Source: Paralithodes platypus
Taxonomy: Eukaryota; Arthropoda; Malacostraca; Decapoda; Lithodidae
NCBI GenBank assembly: GCA_032716605.1
Contig: CM064502.1
Location: 36,680,395 to 36,744,394, forward strand
Length of the DNA: 64,000 nucleotides
Reading direction: 5' to 3'
In this document: in pieces, positions 35,301 through 50,300 of the stretch
How the letters are laid out: each line of letters starts with the position of its first letter
Position numbering within the stretch: the stretch's first letter is position 1
Program-made: the position numbers and the translations under genes
The notes under the pieces: generated by a model
The model's database searches: none
The model's input: the letters and a program-made list of their open reading frames with translations, nothing else
Told to the model about the DNA's origin: nothing

Positions 35301-38300
35301 CAGGCATGGACTATCAACAACTGGTGGCTCTGAGTAAACCTCTCAACTTTACTTTTAAAGTCCTCCCATCAAAAACTTGGAAAGACGTGAGTATGGAGCT
35401 TTTTTAACTCAAATATTACTCTCAAATGTTCAATCCTTAAGGGGAGATGTGCCGTTTATTTGGTTTATTGATACATATATTCCTTTATTTCTTAGTTTCC
35501 TCGCTAGACCTCTATCAAGCTTAAAAATAACACCCACTTCAAGATAAATTTGTAAATTTTTCGGTAGAAAAATTTCCTGGCCGAAGGCCGGTCCCTCTTA
35601 AAACTACAGGCTCGCTATCGCTGGCCAGGAAAAACAAAAAGACACCTAAATGGCACGAAAGGTCTTAAAATTGACAACGAAATGGGGCAAAAGGTGTTAA
35701 AATCGCCAAACTAATGGGTCGAACGTCTTAAAATCTAAAAACCCATGGGATTAAACACGAGGGAGAAGGGAGCCAGAAAAACTAGCATATCTCCCCTTAA
35801 CCACTTCAATACGTTGGTGTCATTTTAGGTAAACATTCAGAATAACAGCATAAAAGTACACAAAGCAAAGATAGAACTGGGGTTGACTCGGAACATTCCT
35901 TGAGGTTGGCCCTGTCACTCTCTCAACTCTGGGGGAGGCACTCGTCACAGGCAGTTTTGCCTTTTGTCTCCCTCATCCACACAGAAAAAGAATGAAAGAA
36001 AGAATTAAACTACAAGAAAAAGATAAAAAGAAGTAATTAAACTACAAGAGTGAGGGAATTGCAACAATGTATACCAAGAATAGGTTGGGATTGTTTAAAA
36101 CAGGCTGATGGTGATAACAGGGTTTTAGCTTTCTTAATGGGGGTCATCGACTTGTTTTATATTTCTCTCCTTTTCTCTCTTTCTCTGGCTTGTATTCATT
36201 CGTCCACATTCAGCTAATTATTTTAAGACGTTTATACCCATCCAGATGTTGATTTCCTCCTGGCGAGCGATAGCGAGCCAACATTGTATGGAGAAATATG
36301 GCTACGCCGGAGACATTTTTCTATCGAAAAATGTACAAATTTAGCTTGCTGTAAAAATATATATACATATACTGTATATGCTGGCTAGCTACCGCTCGCC
36401 AGGAAAATATTGACCACTGGGTAGGAGTAAACGTCTTGAAACAGTAGGCTGTATGGGGCCGAATGGATACAAACCAAAGAGAGAAGGAGAGAAAGAGAAA
36501 AAAAGCGAGGTGGGCTGGCTTAAGTCAGACTGTTAACTGCATATGGGATTCTGGTAGACAACGGGGATCAAACCCAAAGGACCATCCTAGTAAACTGGCA
36601 GGTAAATATCAAACAAATCAACTCAAGTTAACACAGCCCACCTCGCTTTGTTTTTACTTTCTCTCCCTCTCTCTTTGGCTTGTATCCATTCGGTCCCATT
36701 CAGGCTACTGTTTTAAGATGTTTACCCCTATCCAGGTGTCAATATTTTCCTGGTGAGCGGTAGCGAGCCTCCATATATATATTTTTTTGCTTTGACAACA
36801 AGCTAAATTTGTACATTTTTCGATAGAAAAATGCCTCCGGCGGAGTCGGATTTTCCCATACAATGCTGGCTCGCTATCACTCGCCAGGAAGAAATCGACA
36901 CCTGGATGGGGATAAACGTCCTAAAACAGTTGGCTGAATGGGGCCGAATGGATACAAGCCAGGGAAAGAGAGAAAAGGAGAGAATGATAAAAAAAGCCGG
37001 TGACCCCCCGGTGGTCGTGGAAGCTGATTGATGTTAAGAAAGGCAATTTAATTCATATATCACAGACTCTACATTCCGTCTAAGTTTTCGTCAATAAATT
37101 TCATGTCTGACCAGCCGTAGTTATATTATGTCCGCGTAGTTAGTATTTTGTTTAAACAATCGATACAAACATTATTAACCCCTCTTTGGCGGGGCCCGAC
37201 TTAAGGCGGTCTAAAGAACCAAGGACTATGTGCCGGGGCCCGCCTTAACCCTTGTCTGGCGGGGGTGGATTTAAGACGAGCTAGAGAAGAAAGGACTATG
37301 TGGCGGGGCCCGACTTGAGTCCGTGTGCAATTTTTGAGCAATAATGGCTCCGAGAGAGAGACGAGCGATGGGAGGAGCGTAGGTCGGCTTATAACCGCTC
37401 GGCACGGGTCCCGCGCGCCTACTGATGTATACTCCACACACATCCACCCTCCCTCCCTCCCTACACAGGGAATTATGTAAGGATATTACCGTATTTTAGG
37501 GTTTTTGCACTCGTCATGCACGATCGTTGCAAGAGAACGCACGGTCGTAGGAGGATGGTTCTGGTGTCATTGGAAAGCTCAATTAACACCCTTTCAGGGA
37601 TACATAATTGTATTACGCTCTGGCTCTTGTTTATGCATGAAAAAGAGCACGGAAGCAAGGTCGTTTAGGGTAAACAAAAAAACGCTTGGCGGGTAGCAGA
37701 AGTTACTGACGGGCCCGCTCGCAAGGCGCTAAGTCGTATGCAATTTTGAGCACATAATTGGCTCTGAGAGAGAGACGAGTGGTGGGAGGAGCGTAGGTTG
37801 ACTCTGACCATTCAGCACGGCTCCCGCAATGTGACTGCCCTCCACTCCACACACATCCAGACCCATTGCCTCGCTAGACAGGGAATTATGTCAGGAAATT
37901 ACCGTATTTTAGGGATTTTTCCTTCGTGTTGTACGATCGTTGCAATAGAACCCGTGGTCGTAGAAGGATGGTTCTGGTGTCATTGGAAAGCTCAATTATC
38001 GCCCTTTCAGGGATACATAATTGTATTACGTTCTGGCTCTTGTTTATGCATGAAAAAGAGCACGGAAGTTAGCTCGTTTAGGGTAAAACTACCCGCTTGG
38101 CAGGTAGTAGAAGTTACCGACCTACCCGCTCGTGGAGTGTTAAGGGTACCCAGACGGTTTTGTGCGGCATAATTAACTGGTTCGGCTCAATTGTTTAAGG
38201 AGGGGGTTTAGTTTGTTCTCTAAACCTCTATTAACCCAGTGAGACCCAGCGTCGCACGTGATGCGTTGGCAGTGTTTGATCACCAACTCCCAGCGACGCA

Positions 38301-41300
38301 TCACGTGCGTCCGACATATAAAAATCACTTACGTGGCTCGTAAGGTAGGAAATGGCGGGAGAATAGGAGGGGGAGGTACCGTAGTGTGTGTGGGAGCCGG
38401 GCCGGTAGGTGTGAGCGGGCCAAGACAGCCGCGCGGCTGGTGGTGGTGGGCTTAGTGGGGATACTTTACACCCTTAGTTCACCGCCACTTTGAACCTTCA
38501 TTACTCTGGTCGTATGGGAGCTAGAGGCTTGAGATTTATGTGAGACACTCCTTAGCATGTATGCCGTGCAATGCCATACTCAGTTTTCACCCTAGTGCTC
38601 CCTGGCGGGTGGTCATGCGGGGGAGACGAACTTTCGACCCCCCCCCCCCCTGCCCCCCAAATGACCGAAGTGATATTTTTTTTTTTTCATTTCTCACCAT
38701 TCTCTTCCATTTTGGCTCAACAAATTTTTTTGAGGCTCCCTCCCCCCAAAATATCCGAGGTGACTTTTTTTATTTTTTATTTTTTCATTTCTCATCCTTG
38801 TCTTCCATTTTAGCAAAACAAAAAAAAGAAGTTAAAATGGCTTGGGACTGGGGTGAACAAAATATTATAACTAGCCGGGGCTCAACGGGTTAAGCTTAAG
38901 CCAAAATTAAACCCAAGACCCCCCTTCGATATATATTTGTACATTTTTCGGTAGAAAAATGTCCCCGCCGAAGGCTAATTCCTATTAAAATACAGGCTCG
39001 CTATCGCTCGCCAGGACAAAAATTACACCTTAATGGCACGAAAGGTCTTAATATTGGCAAAGAAATGAGGCAAAAGGTCTGAAAAATGCCAAACTAATGG
39101 GGCGAATGTCTTATAATCTAAAAAAAATAATAGGGATAAACATGAGGGAGAAGGAGGTCCCGAAAGAACAAGTGCCTCCCCTTAATATTTTGCATGTTGT
39201 TGTTGTTTCAGGTTTGGGCCCAGGTAGAGCGTCGTGTGTCCTTTATGTCACCTGAGATGTGGGCCCTCCTTCCCTCACGGGCTGAAAGGTTGGTTATTAA
39301 GGGGGGTCAACGTTTTTTTTTTATCTTTCTCTCTTTTTCTCTCTTTCCCATTCAGCCAACTGTTTTAAGACACCCCATCCAGGTGTCGATTTCTTCCTGG
39401 TGAGCGATAGCGAGCCAGCATTGTATGGAGAATTGCGGCTTCGCCGGAGAATTTTTTCTATTGAAAAATGTACAAATTTAGCTTGCTGTCAAAACAAAAA
39501 TATATATATGCTGGCTCGCTACCGCTCGCCAGGAACATATTGACACCTGGATGGGGGTAAACGTCTTAAAACAGTAGGCTGAATGGGGCCGAATGGATAC
39601 AAGCCAAAGAGAGAGGGAGAGAAAGAGAAAAGAAAGCGAGGTGGGCTCCCTTTATGAACTTGGGAAGGAATTATCAGAGATATTGTAATATTTGCAAAGA
39701 CCTTTAATGTTTAATGATAATCTGAAGTGAAGTGATTCATAGTGATATTTATTCAGAAAAATAAAACTTGTGTGATTAACCTCTTGATGATATAAGAAGA
39801 CGCGTTTCTATCTTATATTCTGGCTATTATTAGAAGATTCATACTGTTTAACCCTTTGAGTACCAGCGACGTGTGTTATATGGTATTCTATCTATATGAA
39901 GACGATATTATGCAGCTTAGGAATGATCTGTGGTATTTTAAAGGATTGGGTGAGATAGTTTGAAGCCCTATTATTTCGAGAGGTCCTTCCTAAGCTGAAT
40001 AATATCGTCTAATAGTGGCCAGAATATGACAAAAAGGACGTCCCTGGTACTGAACGGGTTAAGAAGGATATCTATGAATCGAAGGGGTCAACATCTCAAT
40101 TTGGCTATTAGTAGAAGATGATAAAGATATCGTGGTGTCTAAGGAGTCAAAACCAATTCAATTAACCTCTTGCGAGTTTCGTTCTATAAGGAAGTTGGAG
40201 TTGTAGACATTGATATTTAGCAGAATTACCAGCTATATTACGGTTGTAGTTCATTTATAAATACATACAATCAAATTCAACATACTCTTTAGCCATCAGA
40301 AGCCTACATTATTATTGTATATCTGTTATTTATCGATGTCTACAGCTCCAACTTCCTTATAGCCTAAAACTCGCAAGTGGTCAATTATGATAGACTCCTA
40401 CAAATCGTTAAATGATAGCCAGAATATGCTACTGCAACACGTCATAATCTTAAAGGGGTTAAGGGGGTCACCGTCTTTTTTGTTATCTCTCTCTCCTTTT
40501 CTCTTTGGCTTTTATCCATTCGGCCCCATTCAGCCTACTGTTTTAAGACGTTTACCCCCATCCAGGTGTCAATATTTTCTCGGCGAGCGGTAGCGAGCCA
40601 GCATATACATATTTTTGTTTTGACAGCAAGCTAAATTTGAAAAAAAATGTCTCCGGCAAAGCCAGATTTTCTCCATGCAATACTGGCTCGCTAACGCTCG
40701 CCAGGAAGAAATCGACACCTGGATGGGGATAAACGTCTTAAACCAGTTGGCGGAATGGGGCCGAATGGATACAAGCCAGGGAAAGAGAGAAAATGAGAGA
40801 GAGATAAAAAAACAAAAAAACAATGACCCCCCCCCTTAATTTAATAATCAATTTGGGCAGGTTTGAGTTCAGCCATCCCGTGGACTACACCCCGTTTGTG
40901 TTCGCCCTAGCCAAGCCTGTTGTACGGCCCAGCTGGCTTAACTGTGTCTACCCGCTCACTCCCGAGGTCTGGGGGGCCGTTCTGGTCACTGGTTTGGTCG
41001 TCTGCTGTCTGCTCTTAACGGTGCGGTGCGGGTTTTTTTCACCCAATTTATAATTATTATTTGTTTAAGGGGAGATGGTTCACTTTTTGGGCGATTTTTG
41101 CATGTATTCATTATTTTTCTAGTTTCCTCCCTCGACCTCCATCAAATTAAAAAAAAAATCCATTAGATCCCCCTTCTAGATTAATTTGTAGAATTTTTGG
41201 TAGAAAAATGGCCCGGCCAAAGGCCGGTTCTTCCAACATTACAGGCTCACTATCATTCGCCAGGGAAAAAATTGACACCTAAATAGCACGAAAGGTCTAA

Positions 41301-44300
41301 ATATTGACGAAGAAATGGGGCGAAAGGTCTTAAAATCGACTAACTAATGGAGCAAACATCTTAACATCTGAAAACTAATGGGGCTAAGCATGAGGGAGAA
41401 AGTGTTCCAGTCGGTCTAGAGAACCATGGACTATGTGGCGGGGACCGACTTCAGGCGGTGTGCAATTCTGAGCAATATTTGGCTCTGAGAGAGAGACGAG
41501 CGGTGGGAGGAGCGTAGGTCGGCTCTGACCGTTCGGCACGGCTCCCGCGCCAGCACTGGGCCCAGCTCCACACACACCCACACTCACTGCCTCGCTACAC
41601 AGGGAATTGTAAGGAAATTACCGTATTTTTGGGATTGTTCCTTCGTCTTGCACGATCGTTGCAAGAGAACGCGTGGTCGTAGAAGGATGGGTCTGGTGTC
41701 ATTGGAAAGCTCAATTATCGCTCTTTCAGGGATACATAATTGTATTACGCTCTGACTCTTGTTTATGCATGAAAAAGAGCATGGAAACAAGGTCGTTTAG
41801 GGTAAAACCACCCGCTTGGCGGGTAGTAGAAGTTACTGACGGGCCCGCTCGTAAGGCGTTAACATCAAGGCATCATCGGTGGCTACTATATTAGTGGTGC
41901 TTGTCTGTCAGTAAGTACTACTTCAAGATATTTGTAATATTTCTGCCACCACCGTTATCTTGAAGAGTATTCCATAGATCAAGAGGTATTTAGATAAAGG
42001 GTACTTCACACATGCACGATGACCGCCATGAGGGGCCACAACTCTGAAAATTATAGGTAATTGGCGGATTATGGTTTTGCTAAAAAAAACGGTAAGCGAC
42101 AGTGCCAAGACGGCCTCAAGAGTGTCACAACTGCCGGCTACGACCGACCGTGCAAGACCTGGAAAGATGGTGCCACAATGGCAGACGACGGCGGTAGGAA
42201 TGTGTCACGACGGTGGGACGAGAACATGTCCATATATTTAACCATTGTGTACTGTAATGATTGATTCTATTGACCTTTATTATTGGTTTCAGTTATACTT
42301 CTTGTTCATTATGTTCTCTCTGCCAGACGTGTTTTTAGGTATTATTATGATATTGTATTACTATAGTATCATATTATTACATGAAATAGTTATTATATAA
42401 TAATAATAGACATGATATTATAATGTACATTATATTATGTATAATATATAAATATATACATAGGGAGTGAACTCCCTCCCTCACTCTCACACACTGCCTC
42501 CCGAGCCAAGTGGCATGCAACAATCACATGAGAAGTAAGGGGGGAAGGGAGATGGTTGGGGTGCTTCTCAGTAGTGGAGATAGTAGGGGGGAGTAGGGAG
42601 AGGCTTGAGGGAATACAGGAGGGGCTGGGGATGGAGATTAGTTCATCATAAGGGTGATAGAGTCTCGATTGCACCATATCAAATGTTATTACTTGGCACG
42701 AAACATGCTGACGCCATATGGCTTCACCCGGGGTTTAAGGGTTAAAAGTTTTATATGATCAAATTGTTTGAATATGTTAGCTTCATATTCATAATATTGT
42801 CAATAAACTGATAACATTGATTCTACAGGTTTTGAACATAATATTGAACATATTTTTATCTTAGAATAACATGATGTCCACTTTAAGCAGCACTGAGTGA
42901 CCCATTGTGTGATTTGAGAATGAATAAATCCACATATGTAAAATATAAGCGCCATGCTACCAGGTCACAGGGTCAGATATGTGGGTGAGGCGGCACGGGC
43001 GGCTGAGCTCTGGTGCTGTGGTGTTGGAGGCGTTGGGTTGTCTGGTCGGCCAGGGTCTTTACAGTCGCCGCTCAACCAGACGGTCCAACCACACCCTGAT
43101 GACATCCTGGCTGCTCTTTGGTCTGGTGATGGGTGCCATGTATCGAGGCAGCCTCATCGCCTTCCTCACCAGCCCCTTAATACCACCAAGGCCAGAAACC
43201 CTACAGGAACTTGTTGATTATGTTGATAGGTATGTTATTAATATACTGCATAATTGATTAACCCGTTCGGCTTCAAGGCTTCAACGGAATAATATAACTC
43301 TACATTTGCCATTCATAGCGCAAATGAATGGCACTCCCCCAGCCCTCCTTAGCATCCTCCTTCCACATCTGCCGCACTTCCACACATTTTCTCTCTCGCC
43401 CCCTTCTTCAAAGTCACCCAGTAATAATTACTGAAAGTTTAACTCGACAGTTATGACAGACATGTTTTTAAAAGTGCCACTGGTGCGACGTCTTTAAAGG
43501 GCAATTCGGAAAAAATATATATTTACCATATAAAGCAATAATACTGCTTTATATGTGAATATTTTACTTATATAATGAACATGTGAACATTGAAGGACCA
43601 GAAAATAGGTGTAGAGAGAACATATCCAGCTTGAAACAGTATATTTGTGACTGGAGGGGTCGGGTTGATTGCGGGAGGGGTGGGGTTGATTGATTTATTG
43701 TAAGCCTGAACGTGAGGTTGTATTTCATCTCCTCTGCGGGTTTTTTACATCAGACTTGCATTGCGTATTTATTTTTTTATTTTCTATGTGGATGAGGTAG
43801 ACAAAAGGCACAACTGCCTGTGATGATTGCCTTCCCCACAGTGGAATGAGAGACAGGGCCAAAATAAAAATATGTTCAAGCCAAAATGTCTGGACACACG
43901 GAGTTTGAAGCAATTTAAGTCATAGGATGAGGGAAAGATGGATTCAGGGAGAGAGTTCCAGAGCTCAGCTGTTGAATAGAAGAAAATTTGGAATATCGTT
44001 TCACTCTTGGGTAGGAGAGTTGCACAGAGAAGGGCTGGGATTGTGTTGCAAGACTGCAAAATGGGCGCTACATGCTCTATGTAGAGGAGGTGGTGAACAC
44101 TGAGAAAGCTCTGAGGAACACTGATTATTGTAGTGGTGGTAGAATAGCGAGACAGATGCAACATTGCAGCGAAGAGAGAGAGATTGCAGAGAATCGGTGC
44201 ATGTGAGTTGATTAGACTAATGGCTTTCTTTTCTACTTTGTCTAAAAGTGCTGTGTGAGAGGATCCTCCCTACACATGCGAACAATACTCAATACATGGA

Positions 44301-47300
44301 CACAATGTGGTGCTCCTGTACAGAGCAAGAAGCTGTGCAGGGGTAAAGAATCCCCTGAGGCATTTAAGCACACCCAGCTTCTGGGAAGCCGTTTTAGTAA
44401 GAGTGGTTGTATGGTCCTTCCAAGAGAGAACAAAAGAATAAGAGATGCCGAGAATAACAAGAGAAGATGAAGGGTTGACTTTTGTATTGTTGAAGTATAA
44501 GGGATAAGCAGGATAGATAAATGAAGACATTGGGTTTTGGAAGCATTTAAAGCAACAACATTTTCTCTGCCCCAATTGGATATAATTGTTCTAAGTATAT
44601 GAAGGAGACAAAAGGCAGGTTGCCTGAGACCAAAAGAGTAATAGAGCCAAATTCAAGGAACGTTGCCTGGACACACAAAGTTTAAAGCAGTTTAAGTCAT
44701 AGGATGAAGGAAAGATTGATTGAGGGAGATATTTCCAGAGTTAACTTGTTGAGTATAAGGAAGACTGAGAAAATTTGCCAATTCTTGGGTTGAAGCACTG
44801 GACAGTATAGGAGTGGGACTGTGTTGAAAGGAGGGTGCCTCGCACTCGCCACCAGGGAGGGGGTATTCACTGAGAGAGTACTGAAGAACACTGATTATGA
44901 TAATAGCGATAGAATAGTGAAAGAGATGCAACATTGCGGCATGTAGAAAAAGATTGTAGGGAACTAGTAAGAGGACGTGAGTTGATCAGGCGAAATGCTT
45001 TTGATTTTACTCGTTCGAGAGGTGCGGCATGAGTGGTGCCTCCCTACAAATGCGAACAATACTCAATACAGGGGTGCACTGTGCCCCGATACAGAGCAAG
45101 AAGCTGTGTGGGGTGAAGAACCCATGGAAACGGTTGAGCCCACCTAACTTTTGGGAAGCTTTTTTTAGCAAGAGTGGTAATATGATCTTTCCAAGAAAGC
45201 TCGGATGAAAAAAATTACACTTAGAATATTGATAGAAGATGGAGGGTTGATTTGTGTATTGTGGAAGAATAATTGATAGTCTTGTGGAAGATTGTGATGG
45301 AGAGATAGAAGAAGATATTGGGTCTTAGAGGTGTTGAAAGTAACAAGAATTTCTCTGCCCCAATCAGAAATAATTGATAGATCAGAAGAAAGGCACTCTA
45401 TGGCCTCATCACGTTTGTTTTGGAGTGATTGCACGCTGGGTTGATGTGGAATACTAGTTGGATAGTGTAAGGTAGAATCGTCAGCATATGAGTGGATAGG
45501 ACTAGAGGTACAGTTGAGGAGATTATTAACCCCTACTGTACCATAGGGTACTACCATTAATTAACCCCCCCTGCCCTCCCAGTACTAAGCAATGTGGCCA
45601 AAATGGCTTCAGAGGCAAGACATAACAACCTCCCACCTCAAAAGTTGATAAAACACTGACCCAGACAGACTGTGGAAGCTTGCAGCCAACCTAAGAGGTG
45701 TTGCCAATTCTTTAGAACAGTGTTTACAAGTCATGGTACCAGCCACTGCCTGATACTGGCAGTTACAAACACCGTATATTACTGACGGCTTGCAGCCGTC
45801 GCTGGGACTGGGGGAGTGATTTATCTACTGACGGCTGGCAGCCGTCGCTGGGATTGTATGGGTTACTGAATATTAGAAAGATAATTAGAGACAAGACACA
45901 ACCCTGAGTAACACCGGATTTGATAGGTTAAGGAAGTGAGCGATGGCCATCGACAATACAATTCAAAAGACTTTGCCGGTACAGAAGTGGTTAAAGAATA
46001 TGATTGTAGCAAAGATTATTCTCTGATGGTGTCAATTATCCTTCTGGCCCATAGACTACGTTACCTTCTCCCTCCATACACAGGGTGACCATGGACTCGT
46101 GGGCCGATTTTGAGACCTTTCGCCTCATTTTGTTTGTCAATATTAAAACCTGTCGTGCCCTTTAGGTGTCGATTTTTTCCTGGCGAGCAATAGCGAGCCT
46201 CTAAGTTTAGAAGGAATCGGCCTACGGCCGGGACATTTTTCCACCGAAAAATGTACAAATTTATCTTGAAAGGGGGTCTAGGGGGTGTTTTTCTATGCTT
46301 GATGGAGGTCTAGCGAAGAAACTCAAACTATATTAATAAATTGTTATGTTCTTTCCAGTAACCAACTTTACTCAAAAACTTGATTAATGAAATTAACAAA
46401 CACATGTGGCAGACCAAAAACCAAGCACTACCCCCTTAAGAATACTCTCTGCTGGTGTACTGTATACTGTATAGCCCTCGTGGATTATTGATTATATTGC
46501 CTACGTTACCGTCTCCCTCCACACGTAGGGTGACCATGGACTCGTGGGGCCTCAACCGCAAGAAGAGCTTAATAGCCTCCGACATACCAGCTTACCAGAC
46601 CCTGGGACACATGAGGGAGATAGGAATTGATGTGGTTGACGGATTGACTGAAACTCTCACCAAAAAGTAAGTACATAGTATTGTATAGCGTATGAGGTAT
46701 AACACATTATATTATTAAATATTAGTTGTTCTTCTAATGGTAATTTTTAATGTAAATAATTAATGGTAAATTTCAATGTACATATTAAGTCTTTGAAATA
46801 CGCAAAGTAATTAAAGGCTGCTGTGCTAAGTATAGGTACAAGTAGCATTTTTAACTTCCTCATCAAACGTATTGTATGGTACTCCGGAATTCCTTCCTAT
46901 TGTTGTTAATGGTCTTGGTTTGAATCAATACTCGCTGCGAGGTCACTACGGGGGTCACTACGGTGATGGAGGCTGATGGTGAAGGCTCTGCAGGTTTTGG
47001 ACAGGGTGGCCTTACTGAGGTAGGTGGTCTATTTTGCGGTGTCTTGGAAACAGTCGTAGTTTTGGGGGATGGAACCTTTGGGTGGTGGTGGGGGCTCCTG
47101 GTCTTCGTCAAAATATTGTTCCTTGGGATGACTTTAGGTGAGGTTACAGGAAGTTGGATTTTTTTTTTTTTTTTTATTGTCAGACAGCGTTGGCCACAAT
47201 CCAATTGACCTTGTAAACGTTGCAATCCGTCTAATCCCATGTATCTGTCATATTGACTGCAATCGGAATAAAATACTACAAAAGGATGACGGCAGGAAGC

Positions 47301-50300
47301 TTCTGGTTCTGGGGTGGTAATATGCAGGGGCGTGGTCTCTCCTCGGATGACCAGGGGCGTGTCGCCTGCACTGATGAGATTTGTGGTAGAGGCGTGAAAT
47401 ATTCCCAGCTTGCAGCGATGTTTGTCGTAAAACGTATTAAACAAACAAGATCTCGCAGCTCCGGTGTCTATGAGAAGACGGACTGAGATGCCTTCAAGTT
47501 TTGTTAGATGGTAAATAGGGGCTGGTTTGGTAATCACAGGCTCCCCCACCAAAGCCATGATGGGCGGGGTAGGTTTTAAAAAACCTGAGTTCCAATTACC
47601 GGAATTCTTCTTCTGCTACGAGGACCCGGTTTGGCGAACTCCTTTGTTTAGCTTGGTCCCTAATGAAATACAGGGGAATGCTGAGTTACAGGCCTTGAAG
47701 TCAAAAGGGTTAATGGTGACAATAGAGCTATCCCTGCTTCTTTGTGAGGGCATATTATGTTGGGGACCTCGGTTGGATTGGCTGGTATGTTTGTACACTC
47801 GGCTAGGAGTGTTGTGGGTGGGGTAGATCCGCTGACCCGAATGTGAGCGGCCTTGTGAGTAGGGTTGAGGGCGGCCCTGTGGCACATATTGCGGTCTTGG
47901 TCTATAAATGTTAAAATGCCCTGGTTTTCTGCCTCCTTGTGGATGTGTGGGAAACTGCTTAATGGCTCCCACAGTGGAGGCTTTAGGCCTGGTGGCCAAC
48001 AGTTTGTGGATTGTAATTATATCCCTGGCGTAACCGACGGGATCGTGGATTGTGAAATGCTCCTTAATAAAAGCAGGGAGCACTCTTAACAGCACGCTAA
48101 ACACTTGTTGTTGCTGCTGTTTGGAGGTCTGGAGGGGTTATGCGGATTTCACTTCTTGGGTCAACAGTCCAAGCGTGATGTCCAGGTCTCCCTCGTACAT
48201 TATGTCGTCGATTTTACTTAGGGCGACGACGGAGCCTAATGAAGGTTGCACCGCATTTATGATGATGCTCCGGAATTGATCCCATGTAAGTTCAGGGGTC
48301 ACTTGTCTGGCTACCAGGGACACGGCCTTTCCCAGGTGTGTAAATAAAACCGCGATCTTTTCACGATTGGTTTGGTATGCCAGGCTAAGCACTGGATTCA
48401 CCATAATAATTATCCAAGTATGTACGAATATCATGTGTCTGCCTCATACTTAGGTATGGGTATATGTGAACAATTTGCCATGATGACTTATTTTATACAA
48501 CTCTTTATTTCCTTTTTTTTCTGTGCCAAATGGTTTCTTCTTCCCGAATCAAGAACCACCGTCTGCCGCCAATGTTATACCAGGTTTTTGCTGGAGTTAA
48601 CTGGACTAATTAGGTAGGTTCTTACTTGACTGGAGAAGTTGAATCCACATAAACACATGCACAAAGGTAATAAAGGATAAATATAATACAGAGTACATGC
48701 ATAAGTTATATTATTTAATGTAAATATAGTTACTGTCAGACATGGATAGGCCAATATATACAAGTTAAAAAGCACGAACGAGGATCCACAATTAAGTTTC
48801 AGGGGAATGACACTGTACACTTTCGAGGTTACACTAAGCACTTCCAACGTTAAGGCCGTGGTGGTAGTCCTGTCATGTGTTGATGACAGCAGGATGGAAG
48901 ACGTTGCAGAACTCTTGGGCTTGTGGTCTTGAATGAATATGTTCCATTATACCAGTGTTATATGTAACATATCATCAGACTAACGTGAGAAGAAGTTATA
49001 CCAATGTTGTACTGTCTCGCTCAACTATCCTGACCTATATAAGAGTTTAATTAAGAACCTTACAGTACTCTTGGGTATGGGGTCTTGAATAAATACGAAT
49101 CTGTTCTGCCAGTGCTATACATATCATATCATCGGACTAACGTAAGAGGGTTGTTATGCAACGTCGTTTAACTGTCCTGACCTTTATAAGAGTCTTTCAG
49201 GGACTTTTGGATGGGTATATTTGGGCCTTTTACGCATACGTGCCTTAATGCCAGTGCCTGAGACAAGTACCGTATGGACTCTATGCAGAGTGCCATTATG
49301 CAATTGCTACGGAATCTCCCGAGCCCTACCTTATAAGAAGCCAATTGCCAGTGCGTGCACTTTTTATAAGGAACAGAATGTGATCGGCTTACTACCGCTA
49401 AAGTGCACGTCTGTACAGCCTGCTTTAGCGACAGTAATTCCTAATAATCGAGGTAGAAGAATTAATATTGGGTTGCCACCATGGTGATATAATAACAATT
49501 CCTTTGATGAGCCAAGATCTAAAAAAACTCAATAAACCTTTATATGCCAGTGCTTTAATAGTTTATTGAGTATAGCCCAAATCTTCCAGCTCTTAAAATA
49601 TCTTCCAGTGAAGTATGTTTTAAGAACTTTCCAAGTGTTCTAGATCTTAACTTTGTTTGTCACAGTCTTACCTCTTCTGGCGTTTCTCCCAGTGTCCCTT
49701 CTCCGAGTAATAAGGGAAGTTGTGCTGGGAGGAGGTCCTGGGGCGGCTAGGAGGCAGAAGGGCGTGTGGTGGAGTATGATCTATGTAAGTTTTGACTTGC
49801 CTTGCCTTCCTTGTTGTTCTTCTTTCTCCTATCACCACTTGCGTTGTTTATTGTGATGATTATGTCTTTTCCGGGTGTTGGAGGAAGTGTGGGGGTGACA
49901 GAGGCGACTTGGGCGTATTCTGGTGGTGTGGCGCTTAGTGCTTTTTTCCTCGGGGGTGTGGTGGCACGGATGGTAATGTCGCTTGGTAGTGGTGTGGTGT
50001 TTTCCTCTTCCTTTTTCTTTATTTCAGATATCAACCTAATCATGTACTCTGACCCATCTGCATTATGGAAAGCCTAATATTTTAGCAAGAAGAAAGAACA
50101 ATGAATGGGGTCAAGATCATTAAGGACCGGCCTGTGTGTTATAATGTTACAAAAGTATGGCTATATAACTGAATATATCAAATAAAATCAATCTATTACA
50201 GACAGGCTCATGTTGGCAGTCAGATATTTCTGAAGCTGAAGGCCGTGAAGCACTTCACCAAGATAGATGGAAGTTTACCCATTTACACCGGAAGGCAGAT

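Noticed and set aside
37201..38172. Frames of 60-124 codons in the family F repeats (for example [11 protein letters not shown])
   Set aside because: Shared between units because the DNA is repeated; start and end points differ and there is no evidence of a gene.
41021..41031. Alternative donor GG/GTTTTT for the M1 exon
   Set aside because: It leaves phase 2, which no acceptor near 42964 matches.
49747..50043. 98-codon minus-strand frame
   Set aside because: Thr/Pro/Lys-rich without a recognisable motif; left as an unassigned interval rather than a gene.
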